NCBI RefSeq assembly: GCF_029892685.1
Contig: NZ_JARXVD010000010.1
Location: 124,001-188,000, forward strand
DNA: 64,000 bases
Reading direction: 5' to 3'
Origin: Mycobacterium sp. OTB74
Lineage (GTDB): Bacteria; Actinomycetota; Actinomycetes; Mycobacteriales; Mycobacteriaceae
Shown here: positions 34,172 to 42,975 of the stretch, piece after piece
Layout of the letters: each line of letters opens with the position of its first letter
Position numbering within the stretch: the first letter of the stretch is position 1
Made by a program: the position numbers and the translations under genes
Notes under the pieces: generated by a model
The model's input: the letters and a program-made list of their open reading frames with translations, nothing else
Told to the model about the DNA's origin: nothing
Databases searched by the model: none

Positions 34172-34966
34172 ATGGCGATGAAACCGATGGAGGGTCCGGT
34201 CGATCGCGCGGCGGTTCATGCTCTTGCGATGGATTGGGCTGACGATCCATCGTCGGTCGTTGAAGTCGTCCACGACGGGTTCAACGCCGACGACGTCAGC
34301 GGCGGCTATGCGTTCCTGTGCGATCGGGGCCTGTTTGTTGCCGACGTCGGCGGAGGCTCGATGTGGTCGGTGGCGCCGGATGACTATTCCGGTGTGGTCG
34401 CCGAAATCGAAAAGTATTGGCGCCAAAGCCAACACAGGAACCGGACACTTCTGCTCGACGACGTGAGCGTGTGGCACCGTGCTGCCATCGCCGCTCTGGT
34501 CCGCGGACTCGGCAGTGTCGCCGACGTTCCTGCAGCGGAGCGTCCCGGGGTGACCGATACTGCCCGGGCCGACTATGTGTTGATCAGTTTGCGCCGGCAC
34601 ACGCCCGAACCCGCCGTGGCCGCCGCGCTACGCGCGTTGGCCGGGGCTGACTGGCTGCTCGCAGAACCCGATGAGCATCGGCGCGCACATTCCTGTCCGC
34701 TGTGCGGGCTGCCGGCGATCGGAAGGGCGTGGCAGTACCTGAGCGTTTGCGACGACTGTTACCCGAAGACGGTGTGCGGCGACGGCCGAAAAGTCAGCGG
34801 CCACAACACCTCTGTCGGAGGTGGCTTCGAGGCGCTGCACGTCGATGACGGCAGTACATGTGAACAGGTCAGCCGCGACGGGCGGGTCTGGATCGAGCAC
34901 AAACCGTGCCGCATGGGCGAAGCCAAGTTCGGGGGAGTGTACGTCGGGGTCACCGAGACCGAATAG
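34172..34966 (+). CDS. Hypothetical protein with zinc-knuckle C-terminus (264 aa)
   Basis: The ATG follows AAAGGA at a good distance; a GTG three bases earlier is also possible. The first 165 residues are mixed alpha/beta (VVEVVHDGFNADDVSGGYAF) without a recognised family. Around residue 170-200 there is a zinc-binding block with CPLCG, then VCDDCYPKTVC, followed by a Gly-rich segment. It may bind nucleic acid or protein through the knuckle. It follows the nuclease gene in the same direction after about 200 bases and may be a separate transcript. Confidence 0.7.
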   Translation: MAMKPMEGPVDRAAVHALAMDWADDPSSVVEVVHDGFNADDVSGGYAFLCDRGLFVADVGGGSMWSVAPDDYSGVVAEIEKYWRQSQHRNRTLLLDDVSVWHRAAIAALVRGLGSVADVPAAERPGVTDTARADYVLISLRRHTPEPAVAAALRALAGADWLLAEPDEHRRAHSCPLCGLPAIGRAWQYLSVCDDCYPKTVCGDGRKVSGHNTSVGGGFEALHVDDGSTCEQVSRDGRVWIEHKPCRMGEAKFGGVYVGVTETE

Positions 34967-34989
34967 AACCGCGAAATGGGCTCGTGCGC

Positions 34990-35505
34990 TTAGGGTTTGC
35001 GCAACGTGACCCGGTCAGCGTCGTCGACCTGCACGTTGGCGGCGCGTAGGCGGGTCAGGCTGATCGGGGCCTGCCCATTTTTCTGCAGAGGTCCAGCCAC
35101 AGCTACGGCCGTTTTGAACGGTCCGTTGTAGACCACCTCATGGTCCACATCCACGCGCCGTGACAGCCTGAGCACAATCAGTGCTTGAGCATGGTCGTGA
35201 GATGTTGCGCGGATGCCGACGCTCCTGTCTCCGTATGTGGCCTTGATTTCCACTGTTCGGCCGTCGCCGGCCACCGCGTCGTGGCCCGGTGTCGATGCCG
35301 GTTGAAGGACGATGTCGAACATCGCCTCGCAGGCCGCCTCCCCGAGGGAACCGACGAGATGACCGTCCAGTGGGAATTTGCGGCCGGGGTGCCACTTCTC
35401 GAGCTCTTCGACGATCGCGTGCAGCTCGGCGACCAGCTCGGCGGTGCGGGCGGTTCGGTCGGCCAATGACCGAGCATGGGCAGGTTCAGCGATTTCCGCG
35501 GTCAC
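34990..35505 (-). CDS. DUF6998-like protein, putative PD-(D/E)XK fold
   Basis: 171 aa from a GTG with GGGTGAGG just upstream; longer versions add Pro/Arg-rich shadow. After a charged helix, the sequence has Glu56 in VGSLGEAACEAMF, Asp76 in TPGHDAVAG, and Glu86 and Lys88 in VEIKATYG. This E...D...ExK order is the restriction-endonuclease-like core. The overall sequence recalls DUF6998 proteins. It could be a small nuclease that recognises damaged or foreign DNA, or an inactive relative. It is convergent with the upstream zinc-knuckle gene. Confidence 0.72.
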   Translation of the reverse strand: MTAEIAEPAHARSLADRTARTAELVAELHAIVEELEKWHPGRKFPLDGHLVGSLGEAACEAMFDIVLQPASTPGHDAVAGDGRTVEIKATYGDRSVGIRATSHDHAQALIVLRLSRRVDVDHEVVYNGPFKTAVAVAGPLQKNGQAPISLTRLRAANVQVDDADRVTLRKP

Positions 35506-35657
35506 GACCTCACCCTGGCATAACTGCACCGACCGTGAGCGGGTGATGCCTGTGAAAGGCGGCCGCCGCGACGGCGGCGTGGCGGACGCTGCCACGGCGA
35601 TCTGTCGGTGGCGGTGTCTACCGTGAGCGAGATGACCGTCGATCCCTGTTCGCCGCG

Positions 35658-36323
35658 ATGAGCGGCCCGCGCCGCGGGTTCGTGGTGGCCGCCGCGCTGG
35701 CCCTCACCGTCGGCGGCGTGCACACCGGGACCGGCGGCGTGCCCCGCGCGTCGGCCGAACCTGTCCCGGCGGCACTGGCCGGGCTGCTGGACCGGGTGCC
35801 GGTGGTCGACCGCATTAGCCCGGTGCCGGGCTATCAGCGAGGGTGTCGCAAAGATCAGTCCTGCGTGTTCGGTCCCGCGTGGAACGACCCGACCGATCAC
35901 TCCGGCTGCGACACCCGTAACAGGGTCTTGGGTGCCGCGCTGAAGGACGTGGTGTTCAAGCCGGGGACCCGTGACTGCAAGGTCACCGCCGGCACCCTCG
36001 ACCCGGACCCGTACACCGGGCAGGCGGTGGATGTGAAGCAGGTGCAGATTGATCACCGGTATGCGCTTCGTCGCGCGTGGGATGCCGGTGCGGCGCAGTG
36101 GAGCCCGCAGCAGCGGCAGATTTTCGCCAACGATCTCACCGAGCTGGTCGCGGTGTCTGCGACGGCCAACCGCGCCAAATCCGACTATGGCCTGGATCAG
36201 TGGCTGCCCGAGTACCAGCCGTGCGGGTTCGTCGTCGACTACCTGACGGTGGCCGCCAAGTATCAGCTGCCGATCACCACCGGGGAGCGCGCCGCAGCGG
36301 TCGGGGCCTGCCAGAACGGGTGA
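35658..36323 (+). CDS. Secreted HNH endonuclease (DUF1524/GmrSD C-terminal type)
   Basis: 221 aa. The N-terminus (MSGPRRGFVVAAALALTVGG, ending ASA) is a Sec signal peptide with a likely cut after ASA. The mature part has the secreted-nuclease pattern: WNDPTDHSGCDTRNRVL, then QIDHRYALRRAWDAGA with the catalytic DH, and NDLTELVAVSATANRAKSD completing the HNH/beta-beta-alpha metal site. Six Cys suit disulfides outside the cell. Such proteins are common in actinobacteria and degrade extracellular DNA. The start is fixed by the signal peptide. A hairpin lies downstream. Confidence 0.9.
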   Translation: MSGPRRGFVVAAALALTVGGVHTGTGGVPRASAEPVPAALAGLLDRVPVVDRISPVPGYQRGCRKDQSCVFGPAWNDPTDHSGCDTRNRVLGAALKDVVFKPGTRDCKVTAGTLDPDPYTGQAVDVKQVQIDHRYALRRAWDAGAAQWSPQQRQIFANDLTELVAVSATANRAKSDYGLDQWLPEYQPCGFVVDYLTVAAKYQLPITTGERAAAVGACQNG

Positions 36324-36368
36324 GGCACCGGGTTGATCCGGTGGGGTGTATCGGACGGGTAAAAGCAA

Positions 36369-36409
36369 AGAACCCGGGTCGGCCGCGAAGGTCGAATACC
36401 GGGTTCTTC
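36369..36409 (+). terminator. Hairpin after the secreted nuclease gene
   Basis: AAGAACCCGG and CCGGGTTCTT form a ten-base perfect stem around a 21-base loop, with C/T-rich sequence after it. There is no long T tract, so it would be a mycobacterial-type weak terminator, possibly working in both directions. Confidence 0.5.
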
Positions 36410-36555
36410 TGAAATCTGAACCAGAACATCGGGGGATGCGACTCTGGCCTTTGTGTACTCGCCCACAGTACGCGGTGCATGAATCGTGCGACACCACAGC
36501 GCTTCCGGCTGAAATCTGCGTCAGCCGCACCTGCCGCCGGTTTTAGACTCGAGAT

Positions 36556-36882
36556 GTGGAGGACTCGTTCGAGGTCGACGGCGCCGGTCCGCGCGAGACG
36601 ACTCCGGCCGCGAAGTACTGGAGCCTGATCGCCGACTTCATCGCTGAACGCATTTCGGCCGATGATTTCGAGACGGCGTACCTGAAACTGTTCAAGGACG
36701 ACGCAGACCTGGTGGCCGGCCGCGAGTTCACCCTTCTGGAGGGGCTGTTCTTCGACGTCGACGACTACGTCGGCGATCCCGAACTGCGCAGCCGCGCTGG
36801 GGGATTGGACGGTGACCAGCTGCGGTCACGGGCACGGGAGGTCTACCTTAAGCTCTACGGACCGCCGGTGCCACCGAACTGA
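36556..36882 (+). CDS. Colicin-immunity-like protein (108 aa)
   Basis: An acidic helical protein (MEDSFEVDGAGPRE, then KYWSLIADFIAERISADDFE and LFFDVDDYVGDPELRS). The pattern of F(I/E)xxxISxxxFExxYL and a later FxxVDxYxxDP matches bacterial self-protective colicin-D-type immunity proteins, which bind and block tRNase toxins. The GTG start lies six bases after TAGACT, consistent with a leaderless transcript. No cognate toxin is adjacent, so this is an orphan immunity gene, as often found in polymorphic-toxin islands. Confidence 0.75.
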   Translation: MEDSFEVDGAGPRETTPAAKYWSLIADFIAERISADDFETAYLKLFKDDADLVAGREFTLLEGLFFDVDDYVGDPELRSRAGGLDGDQLRSRAREVYLKLYGPPVPPN

Positions 36883-37189
36883 ACCGGCGTGCCGGCCAAG
36901 GGGTTTGGTCCGTCCGGCTCCGCCTCTTACCGCCGCGGTTTCGAGCTGGTCCAGGAGCGGTTGGTCACGGGGTCAAATACGGCTATGACTCCGTCGCTGC
37001 GCAGTCCGACGGTGCATTGGGACGGAATCGCGCACCATTGTCCGAGGTTCCGGCAGCACGCGTGCTCGTCGCGTTGAGAACGAGGTGGGCGCGATCGCGT
37101 GCATCGCTGAGTTCCGAACCGAGAAAGAGCAGCTAAGCGGTGTATCGACTCGCCGACAGCTGTGGGTGGGCGGATTTACACTCACGCGC
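36883..37189 (+). other. Gene-free stretch with promoter of the next gene
   Basis: No supported gene. One plus-strand reading (VKYGYDSVAAQSDGALG and about 35 more codons) might be a fragment, but it lacks a start site. The right end contains TACACT at 37177-37182, seven bases before the next ATG, a likely -10 for a leaderless message. Confidence 0.4.
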
Positions 37190-38131
37190 ATGCAATGGGC
37201 AATAACGATTCTGTTGTGGCTGTTCTGCGCTGCCTGTGCTGCGGTGATAGGCAACCTGAAGGGCCGCAACATCGGGGAGTCGCTTCTCTGGGGACTGCTC
37301 CTTGGCGCGATCGGTGTAGTCGTCGTGGCGTGTAGGCCGTCCAAAGCGGCAGAGCCCAACAAGAACGCTCCGTTGTTCAGTGCTCTGATCGCGCTCGCCG
37401 CTGTCGCAGCGACTGTGTTCGCGGTGGTGGAATGGAGCCCATTCGGAACGTCAGTCGACACGGACGATCTCGGCAGCTGGGTCAAGCAGTCGATGCAGCA
37501 GAAATTCGACTCAGACGACAAATTGGCAAAACTTCACCTCCACGTGCAGGACGTCAATTTGATTCACAAGTCAGGCAACGAATACACCGGAATGGCGAAA
37601 GTCCAAACGGGCAAGGGTGCATCTCACGATGTACCGATCGACGTCATCGCCGATGGAGACAACCGCCTCTGGAAAGCAGAGCCAGGGGCGTTCGCGTTCC
37701 TAATCAGCGATCAACTGGACTCACTGAAAAATGATGACGAACCAGCCACGACGAGCGTGACGGCAACAGCTGCTCCAACAACCTCTGCCTTGGACGCTGC
37801 ACGGTCGAGGGTGCTTAGCCCAAGCGTATGGCAAGTCAACTTCCGTGCCCTCAATCCGGACTGCACAGGTCCTCTAGGGTGCGTTACAACCATCGAGCCT
37901 GTCACGAAATACTTAGGCGACCAATCCGACCTGTGGTCGGTGTCCACGTTGAAATTCACGATCGTATATTCGATCACCGGCACCAATGATGGGCAGATGA
38001 CCGAATCTTTCACATGTCGTGGTGCAGATTCGTGCGAATCTGATGAACCGCAAGTCATGATACGAACATCTTCGACCGATCTGAGCAACGCGAGAACACA
38101 GACCACAGCGGTATACGCAAGCCGCTATTAA
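37190..38131 (+). CDS. Membrane protein with extracytoplasmic domain (313 aa)
   Basis: MQWAITILLWLFCAACAAVI begins the first membrane helix. Second and third hydrophobic segments follow (LLWGLLLGAIGVVVVAC and LFSALIALAAVAATVFAVV). The rest is a polar domain with two Cys pairs (CTGPLGC and CRGADSC) that could be disulfides. The stretch VKQSMQQKFDSDDKLAKLHL and beyond resembles small periplasmic domains of actinobacterial membrane proteins, but no family is certain. Leaderless start chosen from the -10 spacing. GC is lower than the flanks, suggesting horizontal origin. It seems to be a single-gene unit. Confidence 0.75.
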   Translation: MQWAITILLWLFCAACAAVIGNLKGRNIGESLLWGLLLGAIGVVVVACRPSKAAEPNKNAPLFSALIALAAVAATVFAVVEWSPFGTSVDTDDLGSWVKQSMQQKFDSDDKLAKLHLHVQDVNLIHKSGNEYTGMAKVQTGKGASHDVPIDVIADGDNRLWKAEPGAFAFLISDQLDSLKNDDEPATTSVTATAAPTTSALDAARSRVLSPSVWQVNFRALNPDCTGPLGCVTTIEPVTKYLGDQSDLWSVSTLKFTIVYSITGTNDGQMTESFTCRGADSCESDEPQVMIRTSSTDLSNARTQTTAVYASRY

Positions 38132-38331
38132 TCACACGATTGACGCCATGCGTTGAATACGTGTGCACCTTCCCAGAGATCGTGTTCGTGCAGCTGACCT
38201 GAACATCCGGCGATGCCGCGGCGCGGGACGGAAGCGGGACCTGTTGAAAACCCCGACCTCGCTGATAAGCCGCGGTACGTTTCCTATCTCCGGAACGCGG
38301 CAGAGTCGTCGACCAGACACAGCTGCTGAGG

Positions 38332-38547
38332 TCAGGTCATCGGCAGTTGTCGGAGTGCCGCCCGCGCAGCGTTCAGGGCGCATCGCGTCATCCTGGGCGT
38401 GTATCCCCACTCAGTCAGGACCCAGCGCGATTGATCAATGAGCCGCAAGCTTCCCTCGATGACCAGGCCCGGGTTGAGCCGACCATGCCGGTAGATTGCG
38501 AGTTCGGTCTGGTCGAGAAGCACGTCGATTGCGTTGTGTTTGGGCAT
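38332..38547 (-). CDS. Small hypothetical protein (71 aa)
   Basis: Reads MPKHNAIDVLLDQTELAIYR and later LIDQSRWVLTEWGYTPRMTR, with regular helical hydrophobic spacing and no membrane segment. The ATG gives the only sensible N-terminus; the ribosome site is weak. It lies alone between the membrane protein and crp. About 200 bases to its left hold no supported gene. No family recognised. Confidence 0.55.
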   Translation of the reverse strand: MPKHNAIDVLLDQTELAIYRHGRLNPGLVIEGSLRLIDQSRWVLTEWGYTPRMTRCALNAARAALRQLPMT

Positions 38548-38690
38548 ATTTCAAGCGTAAGACCGCGCGAGGTATGGTCGGCCCGCTACTTTTCCGCGCC
38601 GCCGCGGGATGTCGGCGCCCGCGCGCGCGCATTTGACTGTGACAGGGGCAGCGACGAAGGTAGAGGCTCGCCCTGTGGTCGGTCCGGTGT

Positions 38691-39362
38691 TCATTTGGCG
38701 CGTTTGGCCATCGCGGCGGGGTTGAGGATGTGGATGGTCTTGCCCTGTTGGCGGATCCAGCCGCGGGTGGTGAAATTGGCCAGAACCTTGTTGATCGATT
38801 CCCGGGTCGAGCCGGCCAGTTGGGCAATCTCTTCCTGGGTGAGTTCATGATCGATGCGCAGCGTGCCCTGGCCGGCCTCGCCGAACCGGCTGGCCAGATC
38901 GAGCAGGATTTTCGCGACGCGGCCGCCGACGTCGGTGAAGATCTGGTCGCACAGAATGTTGTTGGTGCGGCGCAGGCGGCGGGCCAGCACCCGCAGGAGT
39001 TGCTCGCCGATTTCGGGGTGCGCGCTGATCCAGGTACGCAGCGCCGGCCGGGTCATGGTGAAGGCATGGACCTCGGTGAGGGCAGTGACCGTGGACGTGC
39101 GCGGGCCCGGGTCGAACAGGGCCAGTTCGCCGAACATATCGGTTGGGCCCAAGATGGCGATGAGGGCTTCACGGCCCTGGACTGTGTGGCCGATTTTCAC
39201 CTTGCCGAAGGTGAGGATGTAGAGCCGGTCGCCGGCGTCGCCTTCGTGGAAGATGATGTGCCCGCGCGGAAACGACACGGATTGCAGTTGCGCGCTCAAT
39301 GTGGCGACGGCTGCGGGTTCGACGCCCTGGAAGATCCCGGCGCGGGCCAGCATTTCGTTCAT
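38691..39362 (-). CDS. crp: Crp/Fnr-family transcription regulator (cAMP receptor protein-like)
   Basis: 223 aa, very close by eye to M. tuberculosis Crp (Rv3676): [55 protein letters not shown] and [16 protein letters not shown]. The N-terminal cyclic-nucleotide domain keeps the FGE...RTS cAMP pocket. The C-terminal winged helix has [20 protein letters not shown], with the Arg-Glu recognition pair. It would bind TGTGA-type palindromes as a dimer. Differences from Rv3676 in the hinge and wing suggest a paralog rather than the core copy. It is transcribed with no close partner; the next gene leftward is 140 bases away. Confidence 0.9.
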   Translation of the reverse strand: MNEMLARAGIFQGVEPAAVATLSAQLQSVSFPRGHIIFHEGDAGDRLYILTFGKVKIGHTVQGREALIAILGPTDMFGELALFDPGPRTSTVTALTEVHAFTMTRPALRTWISAHPEIGEQLLRVLARRLRRTNNILCDQIFTDVGGRVAKILLDLASRFGEAGQGTLRIDHELTQEEIAQLAGSTRESINKVLANFTTRGWIRQQGKTIHILNPAAMAKRAK

Positions 39363-39400
39363 TGTGTCCCTGTTCGTGCGGCGATTTCGCGGTGTGGAGG

Positions 39401-40189
39401 CTATGTGTTGGAGGTGATCTTGGAGACGATCAGCTTGGCCACGGCCACTGCATGGTCGGGCGGGATGACGTTTCTGGGTATTCCGTCGGTGTTGTCGACA
39501 TCGACGTCGATGAGGAATCGGCCGGCGATCGCCACCGCCCGTTCGATCGGTTGAGGATCAGTGTGCACGTCGTACCGGTTGTCGGTCGATTGCATGTCGA
39601 TGGCGGTCAGCAGTCCATCGTGCTCGGCCACGGCTGTGATCTGGTCGGTGAACGTGCTCCCGACAGTGGCAACGTTGTGTTCGACGATCGGGGTCGCCTG
39701 GCATTGCTGCCACTGCGAGACGAACTGTCGGTGAAGGGACGACGCGGCGGCCGAGGTTTTCAGCTCCACGATCGCCACCCTGACGTGAAACTCGGGGCGC
39801 GGGAACATGTTTCCGTCGGTGCTGGTGTCCCACGAACCGGTCTGGGCGGCCGTGACGGGGGCCTGCGCGTAGGTCTGGCGCATTCCGCCCATCTTGGCGC
39901 CGACGCACGCGGCCGGGGTGGTGTCACCGATCCCGTCCGGCAACAATGTGATCGCATCCGAACTTCGGACCAGCGCGGGTTTCATGACCGACCCCAGGGC
40001 CTCGGACATTTCATCCGCGGTAGGGGCGAGCTGTTCGATCGGTCTGGCGGGCGCCGGCCCGGCGGCTTTGGTGGCGTGACCGGACAGCGGCGCCGAACAG
40101 CCCGTCAGCGCCAATGTGACGGCGATGAAAACCCCAGCCGCGCAGGACGTGCGCGTACGCGCACCGCCGACGTCGATGGCAGCAGCCAC
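39401..40189 (-). CDS. Lipoprotein with PknH-like extracellular sensor domain
   Basis: 262 aa. After a short polar start, residues 15-30 ([15 protein letters not shown]) are a lipoprotein signal with LTGC lipobox (Cys31). The mature part matches the PknH_C sensor family found in PknH and in the Lpp/Lpq lipoproteins of mycobacteria: [20 protein letters not shown], then [17 protein letters not shown] and [13 protein letters not shown], with conserved Cys that pair. Such domains sit outside the membrane and probably bind a small ligand. It lies directly upstream of the crp paralog in the same direction, separated by 38 bases, so the two may be co-transcribed. Confidence 0.88.
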   Translation of the reverse strand: MAAAIDVGGARTRTSCAAGVFIAVTLALTGCSAPLSGHATKAAGPAPARPIEQLAPTADEMSEALGSVMKPALVRSSDAITLLPDGIGDTTPAACVGAKMGGMRQTYAQAPVTAAQTGSWDTSTDGNMFPRPEFHVRVAIVELKTSAAASSLHRQFVSQWQQCQATPIVEHNVATVGSTFTDQITAVAEHDGLLTAIDMQSTDNRYDVHTDPQPIERAVAIAGRFLIDVDVDNTDGIPRNVIPPDHAVAVAKLIVSKITSNT

Positions 40190-40275
40190 GCGAACCCCCT
40201 CAGATCCCCGGGTTCCAGGATAGGGGCGGATGGGGCCGGCTACCTGCGCCAGTTAGGCGGGCACAGAACGACGGA

Positions 40276-40662
40276 TCAGTACCGCTCGCCGGAGGTGGGC
40301 ATGACCACCGGGCCCGGGTTCCGGTCTTTGTAGTGCGCCGAATCCGGTACGGACACAACACAAACGCCCGAAGCGGACAGTGCCCCGCAGACGGTCCCCG
40401 CCAGCGCAGCCAGCTGGCTGCGGCACAGCACGACCACCGGTTCGACCGGGACGCGGCGGGTCGCCGTCAGGCATGCCAGTGTCTCGGCCGCCGCGGCGTC
40501 GGGGTCGGCGCCGTCCTCGATCGCGTGCACGGCCAGTGCCCGGCACGGGGAGACCAGGGTGCGCACCGAGGCCGGATCGTCCAGCTTGGCCAGTAGCGCG
40601 GACAGGTTCCGCTCGGTCAGCTCGACGGTGCGCGTGTCAGCGATCCACTTCATGGCCGGCAT
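40276..40662 (-). CDS. Hypothetical protein (128 aa)
   Basis: Reads MPAMKWIADTRTVELTERNL; a second Met at residue 4 is an alternative start. It is mostly helical in the first half (LSALLAKLDDPASVRTLVSP) and beta/alpha in the second (VPVEPVVVLCRSQLAALAG, GVCVVSVPDSAHYKDR), with three Cys. No membrane segment or known family. It is followed leftward by the sensor lipoprotein after about 90 bases. Confidence 0.6.
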   Translation of the reverse strand: MPAMKWIADTRTVELTERNLSALLAKLDDPASVRTLVSPCRALAVHAIEDGADPDAAAAETLACLTATRRVPVEPVVVLCRSQLAALAGTVCGALSASGVCVVSVPDSAHYKDRNPGPVVMPTSGERY

Positions 40663-40724
40663 GGTGTCAGCGTGAGCGGTCGGGATGGTGCTGGGACGCG
40701 GGTCGAGCAGGCGGGGTGACGGAC

Positions 40725-41006
40725 TCAGATCTGACCTGCGCGCCTCAGTGTGGAGACTGTGTCGTCGCCGTAGAGGGACTGCACCAGGGCACGTGCCAGC
40801 AGCGTGCGCTTTTTGTTGACAGCGCTAGAGCGGCCGCCTACCTGAGCGGGGGCGACCATTCCCGTGGCGTGCAGCGCATCCAGTTGAGCGTCGATGAAGC
40901 GCACGGTGTCCTCGCGGCTGTTGTCGGATTGGTTGGGGACATTTTGTTCGAGGACGCAACGCAGCGCGGTGAGCAGCGTCGCGGTGTCGGTCAGATCAAT
41001 GGCCAT
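40725..41006 (-). CDS. Hypothetical protein (93 aa)
   Basis: From ATG (MAIDLTDTATLLTALRCVLE) the product is helical and cytosolic. The middle AQLDALHATGMVAPAQVGG and the end KRTLLARALVQSLYGDD are regular amphipathic helices. Longer in-frame starts would add a Cys/His-rich tail that reads as non-coding. No family recognised. It is divergent from the membrane protein gene to its right. Confidence 0.62.
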   Translation of the reverse strand: MAIDLTDTATLLTALRCVLEQNVPNQSDNSREDTVRFIDAQLDALHATGMVAPAQVGGRSSAVNKKRTLLARALVQSLYGDDTVSTLRRAGQI

Positions 41007-41168
41007 GGCGGTGACTGTAGGTAGGTCTGGAACGTGCTTGGAGGCGCGACACGACATACCTGCCGCCACCCATCGGCGCCGCGCCGCGGTCTCGGCGACC
41101 GCGTTGCCGGCACTAGTCTCACCTCCGCCGGCGGGACCCGCCCACCGGGCAACGAGAGGACAACGGCC

Positions 41169-41702
41169 ATGCTGTGGTTGCGTTTTCAGGACACCGCGGG
41201 GATCCGGATAGCACTGTCAGCGCTTTTCGTGGCCGTGATCGCCGCCATCGGAAGTGTCGCCCTGGCCGCGGCGTCGTTGATTCCGGCCGGCGGCATAGCG
41301 ATCATCACCATCACCGGTGCCGCCGTCGGCGCGGCGTTCGGGGTCCTTCTCGGTGAGCGCAACGAATCGTTCGCGCTGCTCGAACCGTTGGGGACGCGCC
41401 GGGCCCGCGCCGCGGCGCTGCGGGCAGTGCGCCGTGGACCAGTGCCCTCCGATCCGGCGATCCGTCACGCCGCCTATGGGTTGGCGCGTCTGCAGCTGTC
41501 TGTCGGGCAGACAATGAAGCGCAAGCAGACCATCGCGATGGTCTGCTTCGCGGTGTTTTTCGGCCTCCTTGCGCTGGGCTCTCGCGGGTGGATCGACTGT
41601 GCGGTGAAAGTCGGATTGGCACTGCTGTACGTCGTGCTGGCGATCAAGTACCCCTGGGATCTCCGCCGGCTGGCGGACCGCGTTCCGCTGCTCGCCGAAT
41701 AG
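41169..41702 (+). CDS. Small integral membrane protein (177 aa)
   Basis: The ATG follows GAGAGGA at eight bases. Four hydrophobic helices are visible in two pairs: IALSALFVAVIAAIGSVALA, IAIITITGAAVGAAFGVLLG, then after a basic cytosolic loop (RRARAAALRAVRRG) TIAMVCFAVFFGLLALG and VGLALLYVVLAIKYPW. No transporter or enzyme motif is seen. It is monocistronic in appearance. No family recognised. Confidence 0.75.
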   Translation: MLWLRFQDTAGIRIALSALFVAVIAAIGSVALAAASLIPAGGIAIITITGAAVGAAFGVLLGERNESFALLEPLGTRRARAAALRAVRRGPVPSDPAIRHAAYGLARLQLSVGQTMKRKQTIAMVCFAVFFGLLALGSRGWIDCAVKVGLALLYVVLAIKYPWDLRRLADRVPLLAE

Positions 41703-41802
41703 GACTAGGACCGAGCAGAGCCGGGCCCGGAGGGCGGTCGGCGCTCAAAACTGGCCCGAAATCCGATGGAACCGTTCACCGTCCCGCTGCGTCCAAACGG
41801 GT

Positions 41803-41964
41803 GTGGACCAATATTCCGAAGACCTGAGTGACCGGCCCTGCCTGCCAGGCTGGGTCGAGGAGTACCTGGCCGCCGAGCGGGCGTGGTGGCGGATGCTGCG
41901 GGGGACCGGAGCGCTCAGCGAAGCGGAATCGGTTGCGGCACTAGCCCGGTGGATGAACGGGTAG
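41803..41964 (+). CDS. Short protein (53 aa)
   Basis: A GTG-started ORF reads MDQYSEDLSDRPCLPGWVEE, then YLAAERAWWRMLRGTGALSE and ESVAALARWMNG. The amphipathic helix and aromatic content look genuine, and third positions are GC-rich. It ends six bases before the convergent hypothetical gene. There is no obvious Shine-Dalgarno. No family recognised. Confidence 0.5.
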   Translation: MDQYSEDLSDRPCLPGWVEEYLAAERAWWRMLRGTGALSEAESVAALARWMNG

Positions 41965-41970
41965 CTCGCG

Positions 41971-42975
41971 CTACCGGGCCTTCCCGCCGATTTCGCGCAC
42001 TGGCTGCGCTCGGAGAGCGGCGAGCGTACGCGCGGGGTTCTGCACCAACTCGGCGAGTAACCGGAACTTGTCGTGGGCGGCGACAAGGTCGGCGCGGTGG
42101 TACCTGCGCGCGTCCAACAACTTCTCGCGCGTCCGGTAGCCCACCCCGGGCATGTGCTCGCTCGTCATCGCCTGCTTGTACCGGTCCTCGGCCGCCCACA
42201 ACTCCCTGTCGCAGGCCCGTGCCGCCCTGACTATCGGCGCGGTCTCCGGGTCACGCGGCTTCAGGTACTCGAGGCGGCTGATCCCCTCGGTGGACGGCCG
42301 CCGTGCAGTCACCTCGTCTCGTTCAGCGGCGTGGCGGGCGAAGACCTCCCGGGACGCCGAGGACTCCTCGACGTCCAAGCTCAGCGGCACTGCGAGCGTC
42401 TGGACGCGAGTGATCACCGACGGCACCATCACCAGCGAGATCGAGCCGGTGTGCTCGTGCACGTTGACGTAGCGCACCACCGGGTACCCGGCCTCGTGCA
42501 GGGCGCCGAGCCTCACGTTGCCCATGAAGTCGCTGAGCTCCGGCCCGAGGGGTGACACCTCGACGGGCGGGCACCCGATGAGCACCCTGTGCAGATAGAA
42601 CTGGCTGTCCGCGTCATCTTGGTCCCGCATGCGCCGGAACATGTTCTCGATCGCCGACTCGAACGTGCCCAGGTGGGTCGCGCTCGCCCTGGGTGACTCG
42701 TCGGTCGGAGGCCAGTCGTGGTAGGTGCTGGTGTGATACCAAGCCAGGCGTTCGATCTCGGCTGGGTCCAGCGCGATGTCGGACAGGTCCGTGAGCGCCG
42801 GATACTCCGTCTGAGCAGAGACCTCGTGACCCGAGCGGCAGGTCCGGGACGCGCCGTTGTCGTAGTCCTCGAACGTCATCACCACGCGGTCACCACACTC
42901 GGTGCACTCGAACCAGCAGGCGTCGTACGAGAAATCGATCGGCCTGTCGATGCCTTCTCTGGGCGAGCGGGTCAC
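41971..42975 (-). CDS. Hypothetical protein with N-terminal zinc knuckle (334 aa)
   Basis: The GTG start overlaps the stop of the acetyltransferase-like gene (GTGA). Residues 20-50 hold CWFECTECGDRVVM and TCRSGHE, a probable zinc site. A central region (HRVLIGCPPVEVSPLG to SISLVMVPSVITRV) is alpha/beta, and the C-terminus is helical and charged (CDRELWAAEDRYKQAM). Last gene of the long minus-strand cluster. I see no catalytic motif. It may be an accessory of the toxin/immunity locus, which is only positional inference. Confidence 0.72.
   Translation of the reverse strand: MTRSPREGIDRPIDFSYDACWFECTECGDRVVMTFEDYDNGASRTCRSGHEVSAQTEYPALTDLSDIALDPAEIERLAWYHTSTYHDWPPTDESPRASATHLGTFESAIENMFRRMRDQDDADSQFYLHRVLIGCPPVEVSPLGPELSDFMGNVRLGALHEAGYPVVRYVNVHEHTGSISLVMVPSVITRVQTLAVPLSLDVEESSASREVFARHAAERDEVTARRPSTEGISRLEYLKPRDPETAPIVRAARACDRELWAAEDRYKQAMTSEHMPGVGYRTREKLLDARRYHRADLVAAHDKFRLLAELVQNPARTLAALRAQPVREIGGKAR

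Noticed and set aside
35502..36530. 342-aa minus-strand ORF
   Set aside because: Antisense to the secreted HNH nuclease, whose signal peptide and catalytic motif are clear.
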